NCBI GenBank assembly: GCA_017461315.1
Contig: JAFTYR010000003.1
Location: 1 to 45,882 of the forward strand
Length of the DNA stretch: 45,882 bases
DNA from: Burkholderiaceae bacterium
Lineage (GTDB): Bacteria > Pseudomonadota > Gammaproteobacteria > Burkholderiales > Burkholderiaceae_F
Direction: 5' to 3'
The stretch's first letter is position 1. Every line of letters starts with the position of its first letter. The translations under genes and the position numbers were made by a program. Shown here in pieces: positions 16,700 through 27,132 of the stretch. The notes beneath the pieces were generated by a model. It saw only the letters and a list, made by a program, of their open reading frames with translations, was not told where the DNA came from and did not search any database.

Positions 16700-17626
16700 T
16701 TACATATGCTCTTCAACTATTTTTTTGATTAATACGTTACAGTCTTCTTTAATACTATCAATCAATATTAACTGATCCATGGATCTCATCCAAGTCATTT
16801 GACGCTTGGCTAGTTGACGTGTCGCCGCGATACTAGCCTCTCGAAACGATTGAAAATCCACATTCCCTTCTAAATACTCCCAAGCTTGTCGGTAGCCCAC
16901 ACAACGCATACTTGTACAGTCTTTTTCTAAATTCGGATTTTCCTTAAGTTTTGTCACTTCATCGATAAAACCCATCTCAAGCATGAGATCAAAACGTTTT
17001 GCAATCATTTCATGCAAAACTTTCCGATCCGAAGGCATTAAACCAATGCGAAGTATCTTAAATTTCGTCCCCTGCTCCTTACCGTAAAAAGACGTTAAAG
17101 GAAGCCCTGTCATTTCCAACACTTCAAGAGCTCGAGAAATTCTCTGAACATCCGTTGGTTTTAAGCGAGATGCAGTAACCGGATCTCTAGAAGCTAAACG
17201 CTCATATAATTTTTGAATGCCACATACTTCTAATTCTGCTTTGATTTGGTTTCTAACCTCTACGGTTGTAGCAGGAATATTAGATAACCCATCCATCAAT
17301 GCTTTGGCATAAAGCATAGTTCCACCGACGATCAAAGGAAGTTTATTTCGGCTTCGAATTTCTTCAATCAAAATTTCAGTATCGGTAGCGAAACTAGCCG
17401 CTGAATAAGTTTCTGTAGGATCCAATATATCGATTAAATGGTGAGGGATTCCATTCATCTCTTCTTTGGTTGGTTTAGCCGTTCCGATATCCATTCCACG
17501 ATAAACCAGAGCTGAATCCATTGAAATAATTTCAGATGGCATCCATTGGGCCAAATTCAACGCTACAGAGGTCTTCCCACACGCCGTAGGTCCAAGAATC
17601 ATCACTGCATCTATTGGTTTCATCAT
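16700..17626 (-). CDS. miaA: tRNA dimethylallyltransferase
   Basis: Adds a dimethylallyl group to A37 of tRNAs reading codons that start with U. It has 308 residues. P-loop GPTACGKTS, SMDSALVYRGMDIGTAKP, the DTEILIEEI/PLIVGGTMLY region and RQLAKRQMTW are all family blocks. ATG 17626 overlaps the mutL stop by 4 bp; the next codon is also ATG (17623), which is better spaced from AGAGG. The mutL-miaA pairing is the classic proteobacterial arrangement. Confidence 0.96.
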   Translation of the reverse strand: MMKPIDAVMILGPTACGKTSVALNLAQWMPSEIISMDSALVYRGMDIGTAKPTKEEMNGIPHHLIDILDPTETYSAASFATDTEILIEEIRSRNKLPLIVGGTMLYAKALMDGLSNIPATTVEVRNQIKAELEVCGIQKLYERLASRDPVTASRLKPTDVQRISRALEVLEMTGLPLTSFYGKEQGTKFKILRIGLMPSDRKVLHEMIAKRFDLMLEMGFIDEVTKLKENPNLEKDCTSMRCVGYRQAWEYLEGNVDFQSFREASIAATRQLAKRQMTWMRSMDQLILIDSIKEDCNVLIKKIVEEHM

Positions 17627-19449
17627 CGGCCTCTCATGAAAAAACTATCTAACTCTTTAGCGGAAATTTCAACCCAGGTGGGACGACCGTGATTACACTG
17701 ATCAGCTCGATCGGTTTCTTCCATTTGGCGAAGTATGGCATCCATCTCAGCGACAGTTAAAACTCGGTTAACGCGCACTGCCGCGTGACATGCCATTGTT
17801 GCTAAAACTTCATTTCTCTTTTCAGTAAGAATAGCTGAGCTTCCATACTTTTGAATATCATCTAACACGTCTCGAACCAGTTCAGCACCACTGTCACCGA
17901 TTTGTTGATCTAGGATCTGAGGAGCTGCTCTCAAACTTAATTGATTTACCGACACCGCCGTTACCTCTAAACCAAGGCGGGATAGCTCATTTTTATTTTC
18001 TTCATACGTTGCCATTTGAGTAGCTGTCACTGAAAACACGTATGGAATTAATAAATTCTGTTTTACAAAACCTCGCTCATCCCACGAACGCTTAAGACGC
18101 TCATAAATGATACGCTCGTGAGCCGCGTGCATATCCACCAAAACGACCCCAGAACTATTTTCTGCGATAATAAAGTTACCGAGAACTTGTCCCACAGCTC
18201 TACCTAAAGGCTGTGGTATCTGCTTAGCAATCGTTTTTTGAGGTTGTTGATCTAACTCGGAATCTATGGAAACACGATTTTTCCCTTCATCAGATACGAT
18301 CGCACTCTTAGGCGATACAAAATCAAGGTATTGATCCACCCCCTGATAAACTAATGCAGACGATTTTTGTTGATAATAAGATGGAGCTGTTACGCATTTG
18401 ACGTTATTTTTTTCCAAATCATTTTGGGAAAATTCTTCTCTTACGGACTCGCACACGACCGATTGTGCAATTGCCTCTTCAACGGCATGAAAAACAAATT
18501 GATGCACTGCCTGAGATTCACGGAAACGAACTTCGATTTTAGTCGGATGAACATTCACATCGACCTGTCTTGGATCTATTTCCAAAAAAAGACAATACAT
18601 AGGTTGATTTGATCCGTATAAGACATCTTGATACGCTTGACGAATGGCGTGTGATAACACTTTATCTCGAACAAAACGACCGTTAACAAAGAAATACTGA
18701 TGATTTGCACGAGGTTGCGCTACCATAGGCAAGCCGACCCACCCATAAAGTCGTACCGAAGTGGTTTCAACAGAGACCGTACGATGTGCTTCGATAAAAC
18801 TTTTAGGCATCATCCGTTCCATACGATCGAAATGATCAGAACGAGGCAGAGATAGAATCGTACGTCCCGATGCAATCACTACAATTTCAACGTCAGGATG
18901 AGAGATTGCAAGCCGTTCAATAACTCCCATACAATGCGCAAGCTCTGTTGCTTCACTTTTTAAAAACTTTCTTCGTGCGGGTGTTTTATAGAAAAGATCA
19001 GATACTTCGATACGAGTTCCTTGCACACCACTTGCTGGTTTAATTTCCCCCTCATCAATTGTCCATGCTTGTTTTTCACCAACAGTCCTTGACGTCAAAG
19101 TCAGATCTGAGACGCTAGAAATCGATGCTAAAGCCTCTCCTCTAAAACCCAAACTACCAACAGATTCCAAATCGAATAAGTTACTAATTTTGCTCGTTGC
19201 ATGCCGTTTAAGAGCTAAAGGCAACTCTTCTTTGGAAATCCCGTGACCATTGTCAACGACAACAATTCGTTTTATGCCACCACCCTCTAACCGTAGTTCA
19301 ATCCGATTGGCTCCTGCATCAATAGAATTTTCCAATAGTTCTTTGACTACAGAGGCGGGACGTTCGATGACTTCCCCGGCCGCGATCTGACTAATCAGCT
19401 GATCAGACAACTCTCGTATTTCTCTTTTTGAACTATTTTGGTTTTGCAT
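17623..19449 (-). CDS. mutL: DNA mismatch repair protein MutL
   Basis: Couples mismatch recognition by MutS to strand removal. The N-terminal GHKL ATPase is clear: VVKELLENSIDAGA, DNGHGI, GFRGEALASI and KTPARRKFL. The C-terminal domain carries a near-match to the endonuclease motif (DMHAAHERIIYE against DQHAxxExxxxE), together with MACHAAVR and CNHGRPTW. That indicates a nicking MutL of the kind found in bacteria without MutH, unlike E. coli. It has 608 residues, with a variable linker near 330-410. It is translationally coupled to miaA. Confidence 0.96.
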   Translation of the reverse strand: MQNQNSSKREIRELSDQLISQIAAGEVIERPASVVKELLENSIDAGANRIELRLEGGGIKRIVVVDNGHGISKEELPLALKRHATSKISNLFDLESVGSLGFRGEALASISSVSDLTLTSRTVGEKQAWTIDEGEIKPASGVQGTRIEVSDLFYKTPARRKFLKSEATELAHCMGVIERLAISHPDVEIVVIASGRTILSLPRSDHFDRMERMMPKSFIEAHRTVSVETTSVRLYGWVGLPMVAQPRANHQYFFVNGRFVRDKVLSHAIRQAYQDVLYGSNQPMYCLFLEIDPRQVDVNVHPTKIEVRFRESQAVHQFVFHAVEEAIAQSVVCESVREEFSQNDLEKNNVKCVTAPSYYQQKSSALVYQGVDQYLDFVSPKSAIVSDEGKNRVSIDSELDQQPQKTIAKQIPQPLGRAVGQVLGNFIIAENSSGVVLVDMHAAHERIIYERLKRSWDERGFVKQNLLIPYVFSVTATQMATYEENKNELSRLGLEVTAVSVNQLSLRAAPQILDQQIGDSGAELVRDVLDDIQKYGSSAILTEKRNEVLATMACHAAVRVNRVLTVAEMDAILRQMEETDRADQCNHGRPTWVEISAKELDSFFMRGR

Positions 19450-19645
19450 ATCTATCCGTTTCTAACAGATTCTTAATTTTGTTATAGGAACTTGAGCTAA
19501 TTGTCTCACAATAGAGAATTAGAGTTTACGTAAGATTACAAAATTCAATTGTGGCTAACTTATTAATAAACTTCTAATTAATCTCTTATTGAAATGTATT
19601 AGTTTAAAATCCAAAGAGCTATCTACTTTTGATATTTGGCTTTCC

Positions 19646-20305
19646 ATGGAATTTTTTTCTCTCGTTGTCGAACTTTTCAAAAACGCAGACCAGTTTATTT
19701 TTCATATTGTCCAACAGTATGGATGGTGGATCTATGTAGTCTTTTTCTCAATTTTCTTTGCGGAAACCGGTATTGTCATATGCGCCTTTTTACCTGGAGA
19801 TTCACTCCTTTTTGTCGCAGGCGCAGCCGCAGCAACGGGCATACTCAACCCGTGGTTACTCGTCATTATCATCACGTTAGGTGCGATTTTAGGTAACACG
19901 ACCAACTACTACATTGGCCACTGGCTTGGAAATAAAATCTATGACGGCTCTATTAGCTGGATTGATCAAGATGCACTTCGTAAAACCCATACGTTTTATG
20001 AGCGTCATGGGGGAAAGACGATTGTCCTTGCTCGTTTTGTCCCGATTGTTCGCTCTTTTGCACCATTAGTAGCGGGTGCTGCTCGTATGTCCGCACTTCG
20101 TTTTGAAATTTATAGTGGATTTGGAGCTCTTTTTTGGGTAGGTTCTATTGTTGGAGCTGGTTACCTTTTCGGTAATATCCCCTTCATTAAGAACAACCTT
20201 TCTTTAATTCTGATTACAGGTATCTTAGCCGCTCTAGGCCCCTTCACCATCGCCCTAATCATCCAATGGTTCCGTCGACTCAAAAATCAGAACATGAAAA
20301 AATAA
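19646..20305 (+). CDS. DedA family membrane protein
   Basis: An inner-membrane protein of about 219 residues in the DedA/SNARE-associated family, linked to lipid-carrier flipping and proton-motive-force maintenance in E. coli homologues. The start is taken at ATG 19646 (MEFFSLVVELF), which matches family N-termini; a TTG at 19589 would add 19 atypical residues. Family motifs: FFAETGIVICAFLPGDSLLF, GAILGNTTNYYIGHWLG and RFVPIVRSFAPLVAGAARM with the conserved arginines. Several membrane segments follow. No partner gene is adjacent. The 196-bp gap to mutL must hold both divergent promoters, but none is clear. Confidence 0.9.
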   Translation: MEFFSLVVELFKNADQFIFHIVQQYGWWIYVVFFSIFFAETGIVICAFLPGDSLLFVAGAAAATGILNPWLLVIIITLGAILGNTTNYYIGHWLGNKIYDGSISWIDQDALRKTHTFYERHGGKTIVLARFVPIVRSFAPLVAGAARMSALRFEIYSGFGALFWVGSIVGAGYLFGNIPFIKNNLSLILITGILAALGPFTIALIIQWFRRLKNQNMKK

Positions 20306-20339
20306 TCCCTCTAACAGATCGAAACCTAATTAGAGGGAT
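20300..20339 (-). terminator. Terminator of pgk, overlapping the dedA stop
   Basis: A 10-bp stem (ATCCCTCTAA, 20305-20314, with 20330-20339) has a 15-nt loop. On the minus strand it is followed by TATTTTTTC, a good U-tract, so it should end the tkt-gap-pgk transcript. Its distal arm begins at the last base of the dedA stop codon. Confidence 0.7.
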
Positions 20340-20360
20340 ATAAGGAAAATAAGTAACTAC

Positions 20361-21563
20361 TTATGAATTAAAGCGTTCTTCCAGTACAGCAATGGCCGGA
20401 AGAGTCTTGCCTTCTAAGAATTCCAAGAAAGCGCCACCACCAGTAGAGATATAAGAAACCTTGTCCTGGACACCAAACTGCTTAACCGCAGCGATTGTGT
20501 CACCACCGCCCACAATAGAGAAGGCTCCAGAAGCGGTTGCTTCAACAATCACATCAGCCAATTGCTTAGTTCCTTTCTGGAAGTTTTCCATTTCAAAAAC
20601 ACCAAGAGGACCATTCCAAATAATCGTACGAGCTTCACCAAGCAATTTCTTTAACTGAGCAGAAGTTTCAGGACCTACGTCAAGAATCATTTCATCGGCC
20701 TGAACATCATCTACACTGCAAATACGATGTTCGGATTCATTAGAAAATTCTTTAGCGACAACAACGTCTACGGGTAAAGGAAGAACACCTCCCTTTTTCT
20801 GAATGGTCTCTAACACTTTCTTGCATTCATCAACCAAATCAACTTCTACTAAAGACTTACCAACAGGTTTTCCGGAAGCCAATAGGAAGGTATTAGCGAT
20901 ACCACCACCGACAACGAGGATGTCAACGATTTCTGCTAAATGATTCAAAATCGTCAATTTAGTAGAAACTTTAGAACCACCAACGATAGCAGCGAATGGA
21001 TTCTTCGCAGCCTCAACCGCAGCGGTCAATGCTTCAATTTCTTTTGCCAGTAAAGGACCTGCGCAAGCAACTTTAGAGAAACGAGCAATACCTTCAGTTG
21101 TAGCTTGAGCACGGTGAGCAGTACCGAAAGCATCATTGACATATACATCACAAAGCTCTGCCATCTTGCGAGAAAGTTCAACATCGTTTTTCTTTTCGCC
21201 AACATTGCCTCGGCAGTTTTCTAACAATACGACTTCGCCTGGATTAATTTGAACACCATTAACCCAGTCTTTGACTAAGCGAACAGGCTGTCCTAATAGT
21301 TCACCAAAAGCGATAGAAACTCTTTCTAAACTATCGGCTTCAGTCAAAGCACCTTCTTTAGGACGGCCAAGGTGAGAAGAGACCATCACCGCAGCGCCCG
21401 CCTCAAGAGACATTTTTACAGCTGGTACCGAAGCGACAAGACGAGTATTGTCCGTAATATTGCCGTTTTCATCACGAGGCACATTAAGGTCAGATCGAAT
21501 GAAAACTCGTTTCCCTTTGAGTTCACCTTCTTTGGCTAAAACTTCGAGTGTCTTTACTTGCAT
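20361..21563 (-). CDS. pgk: Phosphoglycerate kinase
   Basis: Interconverts 1,3-bisphosphoglycerate plus ADP with 3-phosphoglycerate plus ATP. It has 400 residues, within the usual range. Motifs: [23 protein letters not shown], the hinge [25 protein letters not shown] and the nucleotide-binding end [11 protein letters not shown]. Third gene of the tkt-gap-pgk operon, as in many beta-proteobacteria. Confidence 0.97.
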   Translation of the reverse strand: MQVKTLEVLAKEGELKGKRVFIRSDLNVPRDENGNITDNTRLVASVPAVKMSLEAGAAVMVSSHLGRPKEGALTEADSLERVSIAFGELLGQPVRLVKDWVNGVQINPGEVVLLENCRGNVGEKKNDVELSRKMAELCDVYVNDAFGTAHRAQATTEGIARFSKVACAGPLLAKEIEALTAAVEAAKNPFAAIVGGSKVSTKLTILNHLAEIVDILVVGGGIANTFLLASGKPVGKSLVEVDLVDECKKVLETIQKKGGVLPLPVDVVVAKEFSNESEHRICSVDDVQADEMILDVGPETSAQLKKLLGEARTIIWNGPLGVFEMENFQKGTKQLADVIVEATASGAFSIVGGGDTIAAVKQFGVQDKVSYISTGGGAFLEFLEGKTLPAIAVLEERFNS

Positions 21564-21583
21564 TTTATTTTCCTGAAAACGTG

Positions 21584-21606
21584 AAAACCCCGGTATAACC
21601 GGGGTT
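21584..21606 (-). terminator. Hairpin between gap and pgk
   Basis: AACCCCGGT (21586-21594) and ACCGGGGTT (21598-21606) form a perfect 9-bp GC-rich stem with a 3-nt loop. On the minus strand it is followed by TTTTCACGTTTTC. It probably stops part of the transcription or protects the gap message, so that gap and pgk levels differ. Confidence 0.55.
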
Positions 21607-21621
21607 ATTAAATATTTGATA

Positions 21622-22635
21622 TTACTTAGCTAATGTCATGGCTCTTGCTGTATCTAACATACGGCAGGAGAATGCCCATTCATTGTCATACCAAGCTACA
21701 GCCTTAACCATATTGCCATTCATGACCTTGGTCAGGGTTGCATCAAATATGGAAGAATATGCAGTGTGGTTAAAGTCACCAGAAACCAATGGTTCGGTGT
21801 TGTAACCCAAGATACCCTTCAATTCTTCTGACTGGCTAGCCTTTAAGAGGATTTCGTTAACTTCCTCAACGGTTGTATTTCTTGGAGCGATGAAAGTCAA
21901 ATCAGCAACAGAAACGTTGATAGTTGGAACACGCATTGCGTAACCATCTAACTTACCCTTCAATTCAGGGATTACTTCACCAACAGCCTTAGCTGCGCCC
22001 GTCTTTGTTGGGATGATGTTTTCACCCGCAGCACGAGCACGTCTCAAGTCCTTGTGTTTAACATCGGTTAAAACTTGGTCATTTGTAAATGAGTGAACCG
22101 TTGTCATCATTCCACTGACGATACCCAAGTTATCCATCAATGGTTTGACAAATGGACACAGACAGTTTGTCGTACAAGAAGCATTGGAGACTACAGTATC
22201 AGTAGCCTTCAATACATTGTGGTTGACACCATAAACAACAGTGGCATCAACATTTTTAGCGGGAGCAGAAATCAATACGCGCTTTGCACCAGCTTCAATA
22301 TGCTGAGAGGCACTTTCTTTATCACGGAAAGCACCAGTACATTCAAGAACGACGTCAACGTCTAATTCTTTCCAAGGTAATTTCTTCGGATCTCTCTCTG
22401 AAAGCAGTTTGATGCGATCACCATTGACAACCAAATAGCCGTCATCTAAAGAAACTTCTCCGTTAAACTTACCATGAGCTGTATCGTATTTAGTAAGGTG
22501 AACGGTACATTCTGGTTTAGCTGTATCATTGAGGGCCACAATCTTTACGTCTTCCCACAAACCTTCTTCATAGAAAGCGCGAAGAACACAGCGGCCGATT
22601 CGTCCATAACCGGTAATAGCAACTCGAATTGTCAT
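21622..22635 (-). CDS. gap: Glyceraldehyde-3-phosphate dehydrogenase, type I
   Basis: Oxidises and phosphorylates glyceraldehyde 3-phosphate. It has 337 residues. Rossmann start [17 protein letters not shown], Asp in ALNDTAKPE at the end of the second strand (consistent with NAD use), catalytic Cys in [10 protein letters not shown], and [10 protein letters not shown] near the C-terminus. Only 4 bp separate it from tkt, so the two are co-transcribed. The protein resembles the beta-proteobacterial glycolytic type. Confidence 0.96.
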   Translation of the reverse strand: MTIRVAITGYGRIGRCVLRAFYEEGLWEDVKIVALNDTAKPECTVHLTKYDTAHGKFNGEVSLDDGYLVVNGDRIKLLSERDPKKLPWKELDVDVVLECTGAFRDKESASQHIEAGAKRVLISAPAKNVDATVVYGVNHNVLKATDTVVSNASCTTNCLCPFVKPLMDNLGIVSGMMTTVHSFTNDQVLTDVKHKDLRRARAAGENIIPTKTGAAKAVGEVIPELKGKLDGYAMRVPTINVSVADLTFIAPRNTTVEEVNEILLKASQSEELKGILGYNTEPLVSGDFNHTAYSSIFDATLTKVMNGNMVKAVAWYDNEWAFSCRMLDTARAMTLAK

Positions 22636-22639
22636 CGAT

Positions 22640-24655
22640 TTATTTCCTTTGAGAGAGAACTTGTTGAACTGTTTTTACGACACAATCAACGGTAAGACCA
22701 AAAAGTTTAAATAGTTCAGAAGCAGGTGCAGATTCGCCAAAGCGATCAATACCAACCACTGTTCCGTTACCACGCACGTACTTCCACCAAAGATCCGTGT
22801 TACCGGCTTCGATGGCAATAATAGGCTTATCACCTAATACTTTACTACGATAGGTTTCATCCTGACGATCGAAAACATTAGTAGATGGCATAGAAACAAG
22901 ACGTGCTTGAATATTAAGAGCCACTAACTGCTTACGAACCTCTGAGGCTAAGGCTACTTCACTACCAGTAGCCACGAGTGTGACATCCTGCATTCCTTCA
23001 CCTGCAGGAGCTTCTAACATCACATAACCACCTTTCTCGATATCGTCAGCGTTGATATCACCACGTTCGACAAAAGGCAGAGCCTGACGTGAGAAAATCA
23101 AGGAACTTGGACCATCATGTCTTTCAATCGCATGAGACCAAGCAACTAATGTTTCTACCGTATCAGCCGGACGCCACAAATCCATGCCAGGAATGATACG
23201 GAGACTATTCATGTGTTCGATTGGCTGATGAGTTGGACCGTCTTCACCAAGACCAATGGAGTCATGGGTGAATACAAAAATGTTGCGCAACTTCATCAAA
23301 GAAGCCATACGCATTGCATTTCTTTCGTAGTCAGAGAAAGTTAAGAAGGTTGCGTTGTATGGAATAAAGCCACCGTATAAAGCGATACCGTTATCGATCG
23401 CAGCCATACCGAACTCGCGAACACCATAATTAACATGGCGACCAAGCATGTTGTTAGCACGTAAAGCCTCTACACCTTCCCAGTTTGTAAGATTTGAACC
23501 AGTAAGATCAGCAGAACCTCCTAATAACTCGGGCAAGGCAGGAGCCAAAGCATTCAACGCCATTTGACTTGCTTTTCGGCTAGCAACTGTTTTTTCTTCG
23601 CCAGCAGCCTTGACGATCGCATCAAAAACAACGTCATCCCAGTTCTCAGGCAACTCTCCTGCTAAACGACGTTCTAACTCTGAGGCCAATTCAGGATAAG
23701 CAACCTGATATTTATCCCACAATTTTGTCCATTGAGCCTCTAACGAAGCACCCTGCTCGCTAGCATCACAAGCCTTGTAAACTTCTTCTGGAATTTCAAA
23801 AGGACCATATTCCCAACCAATTGCCTTACGAGTTGCGCTGATTTCTTCTTCACCAAGCGCTTCTCCGTGAGCCTTAGAAGTACCTGCACGATTTGGAGAA
23901 CCAAAGCCAATAACGGTCTTGCAGTCAATAATGGTCGGTTTATCCGATTTTTTAGCTTCCGCAATCGCTTCGGCCACTGCTTCAATATCATGACCGTCAA
24001 TTGGACCAATAACGTTCCAACCATAAGATTCAAAACGCTTACGATTATCTTCAGCAAACCAATTAACAACTTTACCGTCGATAGAAATTCCGTTGTCATC
24101 GTACAATGCGATGAGTTTATTTAATTTCCAAACACCGGCCAAAGAACAAGCTTCGTGGGAAACACCTTCCATCAAGCAACCATCACCTAAAAAAGCGTAG
24201 GTGTAGTTATCGATAATTGGGAAACCTTCTCGATTAAATTCTGTAGCAAGCATCTTTTCTGCAAGAGCCATACCTACTGCATTTGCAATACCCTGGCCTA
24301 GTGGACCAGTAGAAGTTTCCACCCCAGCAGTCACACCCACTTCCGGATGTCCAGGAGTTTTACTGTGAAGCTGACGGAAATTTTTCAAATCTTCAATGCT
24401 AAGGTCGTAACCGAAGAGATGAAGTAATGCATACTGCAACATTGAACCATGACCGTTACTTAATAAGAAACGATCTCTTCCAATCCATTTCGGATTCTTA
24501 GGATTGTGACGAAGATGGCGAGTCCAGAGAGCAACAGCAATATCAGCCATACCCATTGGCATACCAGGATGACCTGATTTAGCTTTTTGCACTCCGTCCA
24601 TTGCCAATGCTCGAATTGCATTAGCAATAACCTTACTGGAAACACTAGAGGACAT
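22640..24655 (-). CDS. tkt: Transketolase
   Basis: A thiamine-diphosphate enzyme that moves two-carbon units in the pentose phosphate pathway. Starting at ATG 24655 it has 671 residues; a TTG 15 bp upstream is less likely. Motifs: SGHPGMPMG, the thiamine-diphosphate signature [32 protein letters not shown], and the pyrimidine domain [19 protein letters not shown]. First gene of the tkt-gap-pgk operon. Its upstream region contains a long inverted repeat. Confidence 0.96.
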   Translation of the reverse strand: MSSSVSSKVIANAIRALAMDGVQKAKSGHPGMPMGMADIAVALWTRHLRHNPKNPKWIGRDRFLLSNGHGSMLQYALLHLFGYDLSIEDLKNFRQLHSKTPGHPEVGVTAGVETSTGPLGQGIANAVGMALAEKMLATEFNREGFPIIDNYTYAFLGDGCLMEGVSHEACSLAGVWKLNKLIALYDDNGISIDGKVVNWFAEDNRKRFESYGWNVIGPIDGHDIEAVAEAIAEAKKSDKPTIIDCKTVIGFGSPNRAGTSKAHGEALGEEEISATRKAIGWEYGPFEIPEEVYKACDASEQGASLEAQWTKLWDKYQVAYPELASELERRLAGELPENWDDVVFDAIVKAAGEEKTVASRKASQMALNALAPALPELLGGSADLTGSNLTNWEGVEALRANNMLGRHVNYGVREFGMAAIDNGIALYGGFIPYNATFLTFSDYERNAMRMASLMKLRNIFVFTHDSIGLGEDGPTHQPIEHMNSLRIIPGMDLWRPADTVETLVAWSHAIERHDGPSSLIFSRQALPFVERGDINADDIEKGGYVMLEAPAGEGMQDVTLVATGSEVALASEVRKQLVALNIQARLVSMPSTNVFDRQDETYRSKVLGDKPIIAIEAGNTDLWWKYVRGNGTVVGIDRFGESAPASELFKLFGLTVDCVVKTVQQVLSQRK

Positions 24656-24702
24656 AATGATCTTTTTCAAACGAATTAATTTCGTAAAAACCTGTAAACA
24701 GG

Positions 24703-24735
24703 GCGGAATTTGCGGTGTTATTTTAACAATTCCGC
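24703..24735. promoter_or_regulatory. Inverted repeat in front of tkt (possible operator)
   Basis: GCGGAATT (24703-24710) and AATTCCGC (24728-24735) are perfect 8-bp arms with a 17-bp spacer that holds TGTTAAAAT, a possible minus-strand -10. A second small palindrome, CCTGTAAACAGG (24691-24702), abuts it. The symmetric half-sites, about 25 bp between centres, suggest a dimeric regulator of the sugar-phosphate operon; no known consensus was recognised. Confidence 0.4.
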
Positions 24736-24889
24736 TCTTCTGTGCCTACTTCTAAAGCCATCCCGGTTAAAACTTGTTCGAAAATCTTTAATAAAAACAA
24801 AACATTTAAAACTTAAAAAAAGAATTAATTTTCAATAGCATCTTGTTTTCATTGATCTTTTTATCGAACATCACGACTGAAGTATTCCG

Positions 24890-24895
24890 TATAAT
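24890..24895 (+). promoter_or_regulatory. Probable -10 element of rsmE
   Basis: A perfect TATAAT about 34 bp before the rsmE ATG. No good -35 is found at 16-18 bp, so the call rests on the -10 alone. The 273-bp tkt-rsmE gap otherwise holds only AT-rich sequence and the operator-like repeat. Confidence 0.35.
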
Positions 24896-24928
24896 CCCTT
24901 GTGTTGTTTAAAAGAATCACTAAAGAAA

Positions 24929-25651
24929 ATGGCTAATCCACGTTTTTATGTTCCCAATATCCCCTATGAAGAAGGACAGCCGATCACTCTTCCAGAAGAA
25001 GCTTCACATCATGCTATGCATGTTCTTCGTCTGCGTAATGAAGACCGTATTGATCTTTTTTCCGGAAATGGTTTAGAGGCTAGTGGATTAGTGCAATTTA
25101 ACAAGACTGGAACCTCTCTTATTCTTGACTCTGTTACAACTACTCCAGAACCCAAGTTACGTATCATTCTTTTACAGTCCGTTATTTCAAATGAAAAAAT
25201 GGATTGGGTTATCGAAAAAGCTTGTGAAACTGGAGTTTCTAAAATTGTGGTATTCCCATCGAGCCGAGGAGAAATCAAATTAACTGGAGAAAAAATCGTT
25301 AAGCGATTAGATCGTTGGAAAAAAATTGCCGTATCTGCTTGTATGCAATGTAGACAAAATCGAATTCCGGAAATCTTATTCGTTTCAAGTCTAGATCGTG
25401 CCTTTGAACACGCTGAAGGTCGCTGTTTTGTTACTGCTCCCTCTCTAGAAAAAACACCGACTGGAGATTGTCCTCAAGGATGTGTCTCTTTTCTCATTGG
25501 TCCAGAAGGTGGACTGACGAACGGTGAAATTCAGTTAGCCTTAGACAATCATTTTGAGGCTCGCCTACTCGGGCCGAGAGTATTGCGCACCGAAACGGCT
25601 GGGATCACCGCTTCGGTTTGGGCACAAACCCTTTGGGGCGATTTAACCTAA
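24929..25651 (+). CDS. rsmE: 16S rRNA (uracil-1498-N3)-methyltransferase
   Basis: Methylates U1498 of 16S rRNA with S-adenosylmethionine; a SPOUT-fold enzyme. The start is ATG 24929 (MANPRFYVPN), giving 240 residues; a GTG 30 bp upstream gives an atypical N-terminus. Motifs: EEASHHAMHVLRLR in the PUA-like domain, KMDWVIEKACETGVSKI, and the SAM knot FLIGPEGGLTNGEI and LLGPRVLRTETA. It converges on the MFS gene with only a weak hairpin (25647-25660, CCTAA/TTAGG) between. Confidence 0.95.
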   Translation: MANPRFYVPNIPYEEGQPITLPEEASHHAMHVLRLRNEDRIDLFSGNGLEASGLVQFNKTGTSLILDSVTTTPEPKLRIILLQSVISNEKMDWVIEKACETGVSKIVVFPSSRGEIKLTGEKIVKRLDRWKKIAVSACMQCRQNRIPEILFVSSLDRAFEHAEGRCFVTAPSLEKTPTGDCPQGCVSFLIGPEGGLTNGEIQLALDNHFEARLLGPRVLRTETAGITASVWAQTLWGDLT

Positions 25652-25665
25652 TTATTTAGGCTAAG

Positions 25666-26880
25666 TTATGTATCGTTTTCTTTTGCATTGGGATTGGTAT
25701 CAGACTGATTCCAATTGGAAAAATAGGCACATATCACCAATAAAACCAATGCAAAAATAGCACAACCCCGAACGGCTAGTTGTGGTGATAAGATCTCTGC
25801 AGAAATGCCTAAGATTAATTGACCAACTGGAACCAGCCCTAAAAGAACTGCTAAATACATAGCAGAAAAACGACCGCGGTACATATTAGGAGCCTGATTC
25901 TGTATTGCGTTGTTAGCTGAAGCCAATGCTAATGTTAGAGATGCTCCTGCGATAGAAGCACAAAGCCACTGTGAAATCAAAGTGTTCAATGTAGGAAGAA
26001 CGGCAAAAGCGATACAGCAAACCCAAGATGAAGCTAAAAGTGTTGTAAGGCGAGTAAAAAAGAGCTTTTCTTTTTGCATCAGAATAGCCGAGGCTACCGC
26101 TCCGAACCCTAAACCAGAGGACATGGAACCAAAGCTTAGTAACGCAGAATCTTCAATCGAAATTGCTGGAAGTAAACTAACCGCTGGCATGATAAATACT
26201 GAAAGACAGGCTACTTGGGGTAATACTTCTTTGAGAATTTTATAGCGATGAAATAATTCCCAAAAGCTCATCGAAACACTTTCAACTCGCTCCTTATCAG
26301 AGGCTCGGTTTGGAATTTTAATAAACGCCATAAATAAAATCATGGGAATAAAACAGCCTGTATTAAGCACGAAACACCAGGTTGGACTTGCTACTTCAAT
26401 AATAAAAACGGCAATCATTGGAGCAATAACACGAGACACATTCATCGCCAAGGATTGCTGGGCTACAGCCCTCATGACGTTCTTTCCCGTTTCAACCAAC
26501 ATACTATTCATGGCTGGGCCATCAACCGAAGAAATAATTCCAAAAAGAAGTGCTAATGTCGCTAAAACCCAAGGACTTAACTGTTCGTGATACGAAAGAT
26601 ATGCAGTGATAGCTGCTACACCACACCCTAAGGTTTGAGTAATTAAAAGAATTTGATATCGATGAAATCGATCTGCCACTTGCCCCGCAATTGGTGCTAG
26701 AGGTAAAGACGGAATCGCAGACAATAAAGCAATGGCAGACAACCATAAAGGCGAGGCCGTTAATCTCCAAACCACCCAGGACAAAGCCATACCATGAACC
26801 AAACGCCCAAGAATTGAGAAACAATAAGCAAACCAAAACTTACAGTAAGCCGTTTCCAGATTTTCGTTTCTCTTTTTCAT
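25666..26880 (-). CDS. MFS transporter (EntS-like family)
   Basis: A 404-residue major facilitator with about 12 membrane segments. Motif A-like GQVADRFHRYQILL lies between segments 2 and 3, and the start CKFWFAYCFSILGRLVHGMALSWVVWRLT resembles the MFS_3/enterobactin-exporter group. Substrate unknown. It is a single gene with its own promoter. The neighbouring operon imports iron, but there is no siderophore gene here, so export of a siderophore is not supported. Confidence 0.82.
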   Translation of the reverse strand: MKKRNENLETAYCKFWFAYCFSILGRLVHGMALSWVVWRLTASPLWLSAIALLSAIPSLPLAPIAGQVADRFHRYQILLITQTLGCGVAAITAYLSYHEQLSPWVLATLALLFGIISSVDGPAMNSMLVETGKNVMRAVAQQSLAMNVSRVIAPMIAVFIIEVASPTWCFVLNTGCFIPMILFMAFIKIPNRASDKERVESVSMSFWELFHRYKILKEVLPQVACLSVFIMPAVSLLPAISIEDSALLSFGSMSSGLGFGAVASAILMQKEKLFFTRLTTLLASSWVCCIAFAVLPTLNTLISQWLCASIAGASLTLALASANNAIQNQAPNMYRGRFSAMYLAVLLGLVPVGQLILGISAEILSPQLAVRGCAIFALVLLVICAYFSNWNQSDTNPNAKENDT

Positions 26881-26944
26881 ACTTTTCTGCGACTCTTCAT
26901 CTCAAAACCAAAGACACTACGTGATCGTAACGCCATTTGCTCAA

Positions 26945-26972
26945 ACTATAAAAGAACGAATAAATATTTCAA
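26945..26972 (-). promoter_or_regulatory. Promoter of the MFS gene
   Basis: Minus strand -35 TTGAAA (26972-26967) and -10 TATAGT (26950-26945), spacer 16 bp, about 65 bp before the start codon. No regulator site was recognised around it. Confidence 0.5.
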
Positions 26973-27057
26973 TATTTCATTTGTACGCTTGTTACTAAAA
27001 AACGCTCTGTTCATTACACGGTCATAATTTTCTACCCCATATTTAGTTATCATCTAC

Positions 27058-27106
27058 AAAAAATGCCTCTGAAATGATCTGAAATCAGATCAAATCAAGA
27101 GGCATT
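27058..27106 (-). terminator. Terminator of the feo operon
   Basis: Outer arms AATGCCTCT (27062-27070) and AGAGGCATT (27098-27106) enclose an inner perfect hairpin (GATCTGA, 27076-27082, with 27085-27091). On the minus strand the structure ends in a T6 run, about 27 bp after the feoB stop. Confidence 0.8.
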
Positions 27107-27132
27107 ACTAAAGGATTAATTACAGCTATCTT

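Noticed and set aside
25647..25660. Terminator between rsmE and the MFS gene
   Set aside because: Only a 5-bp AT-rich stem with no U-tract; mentioned under rsmE but not called.
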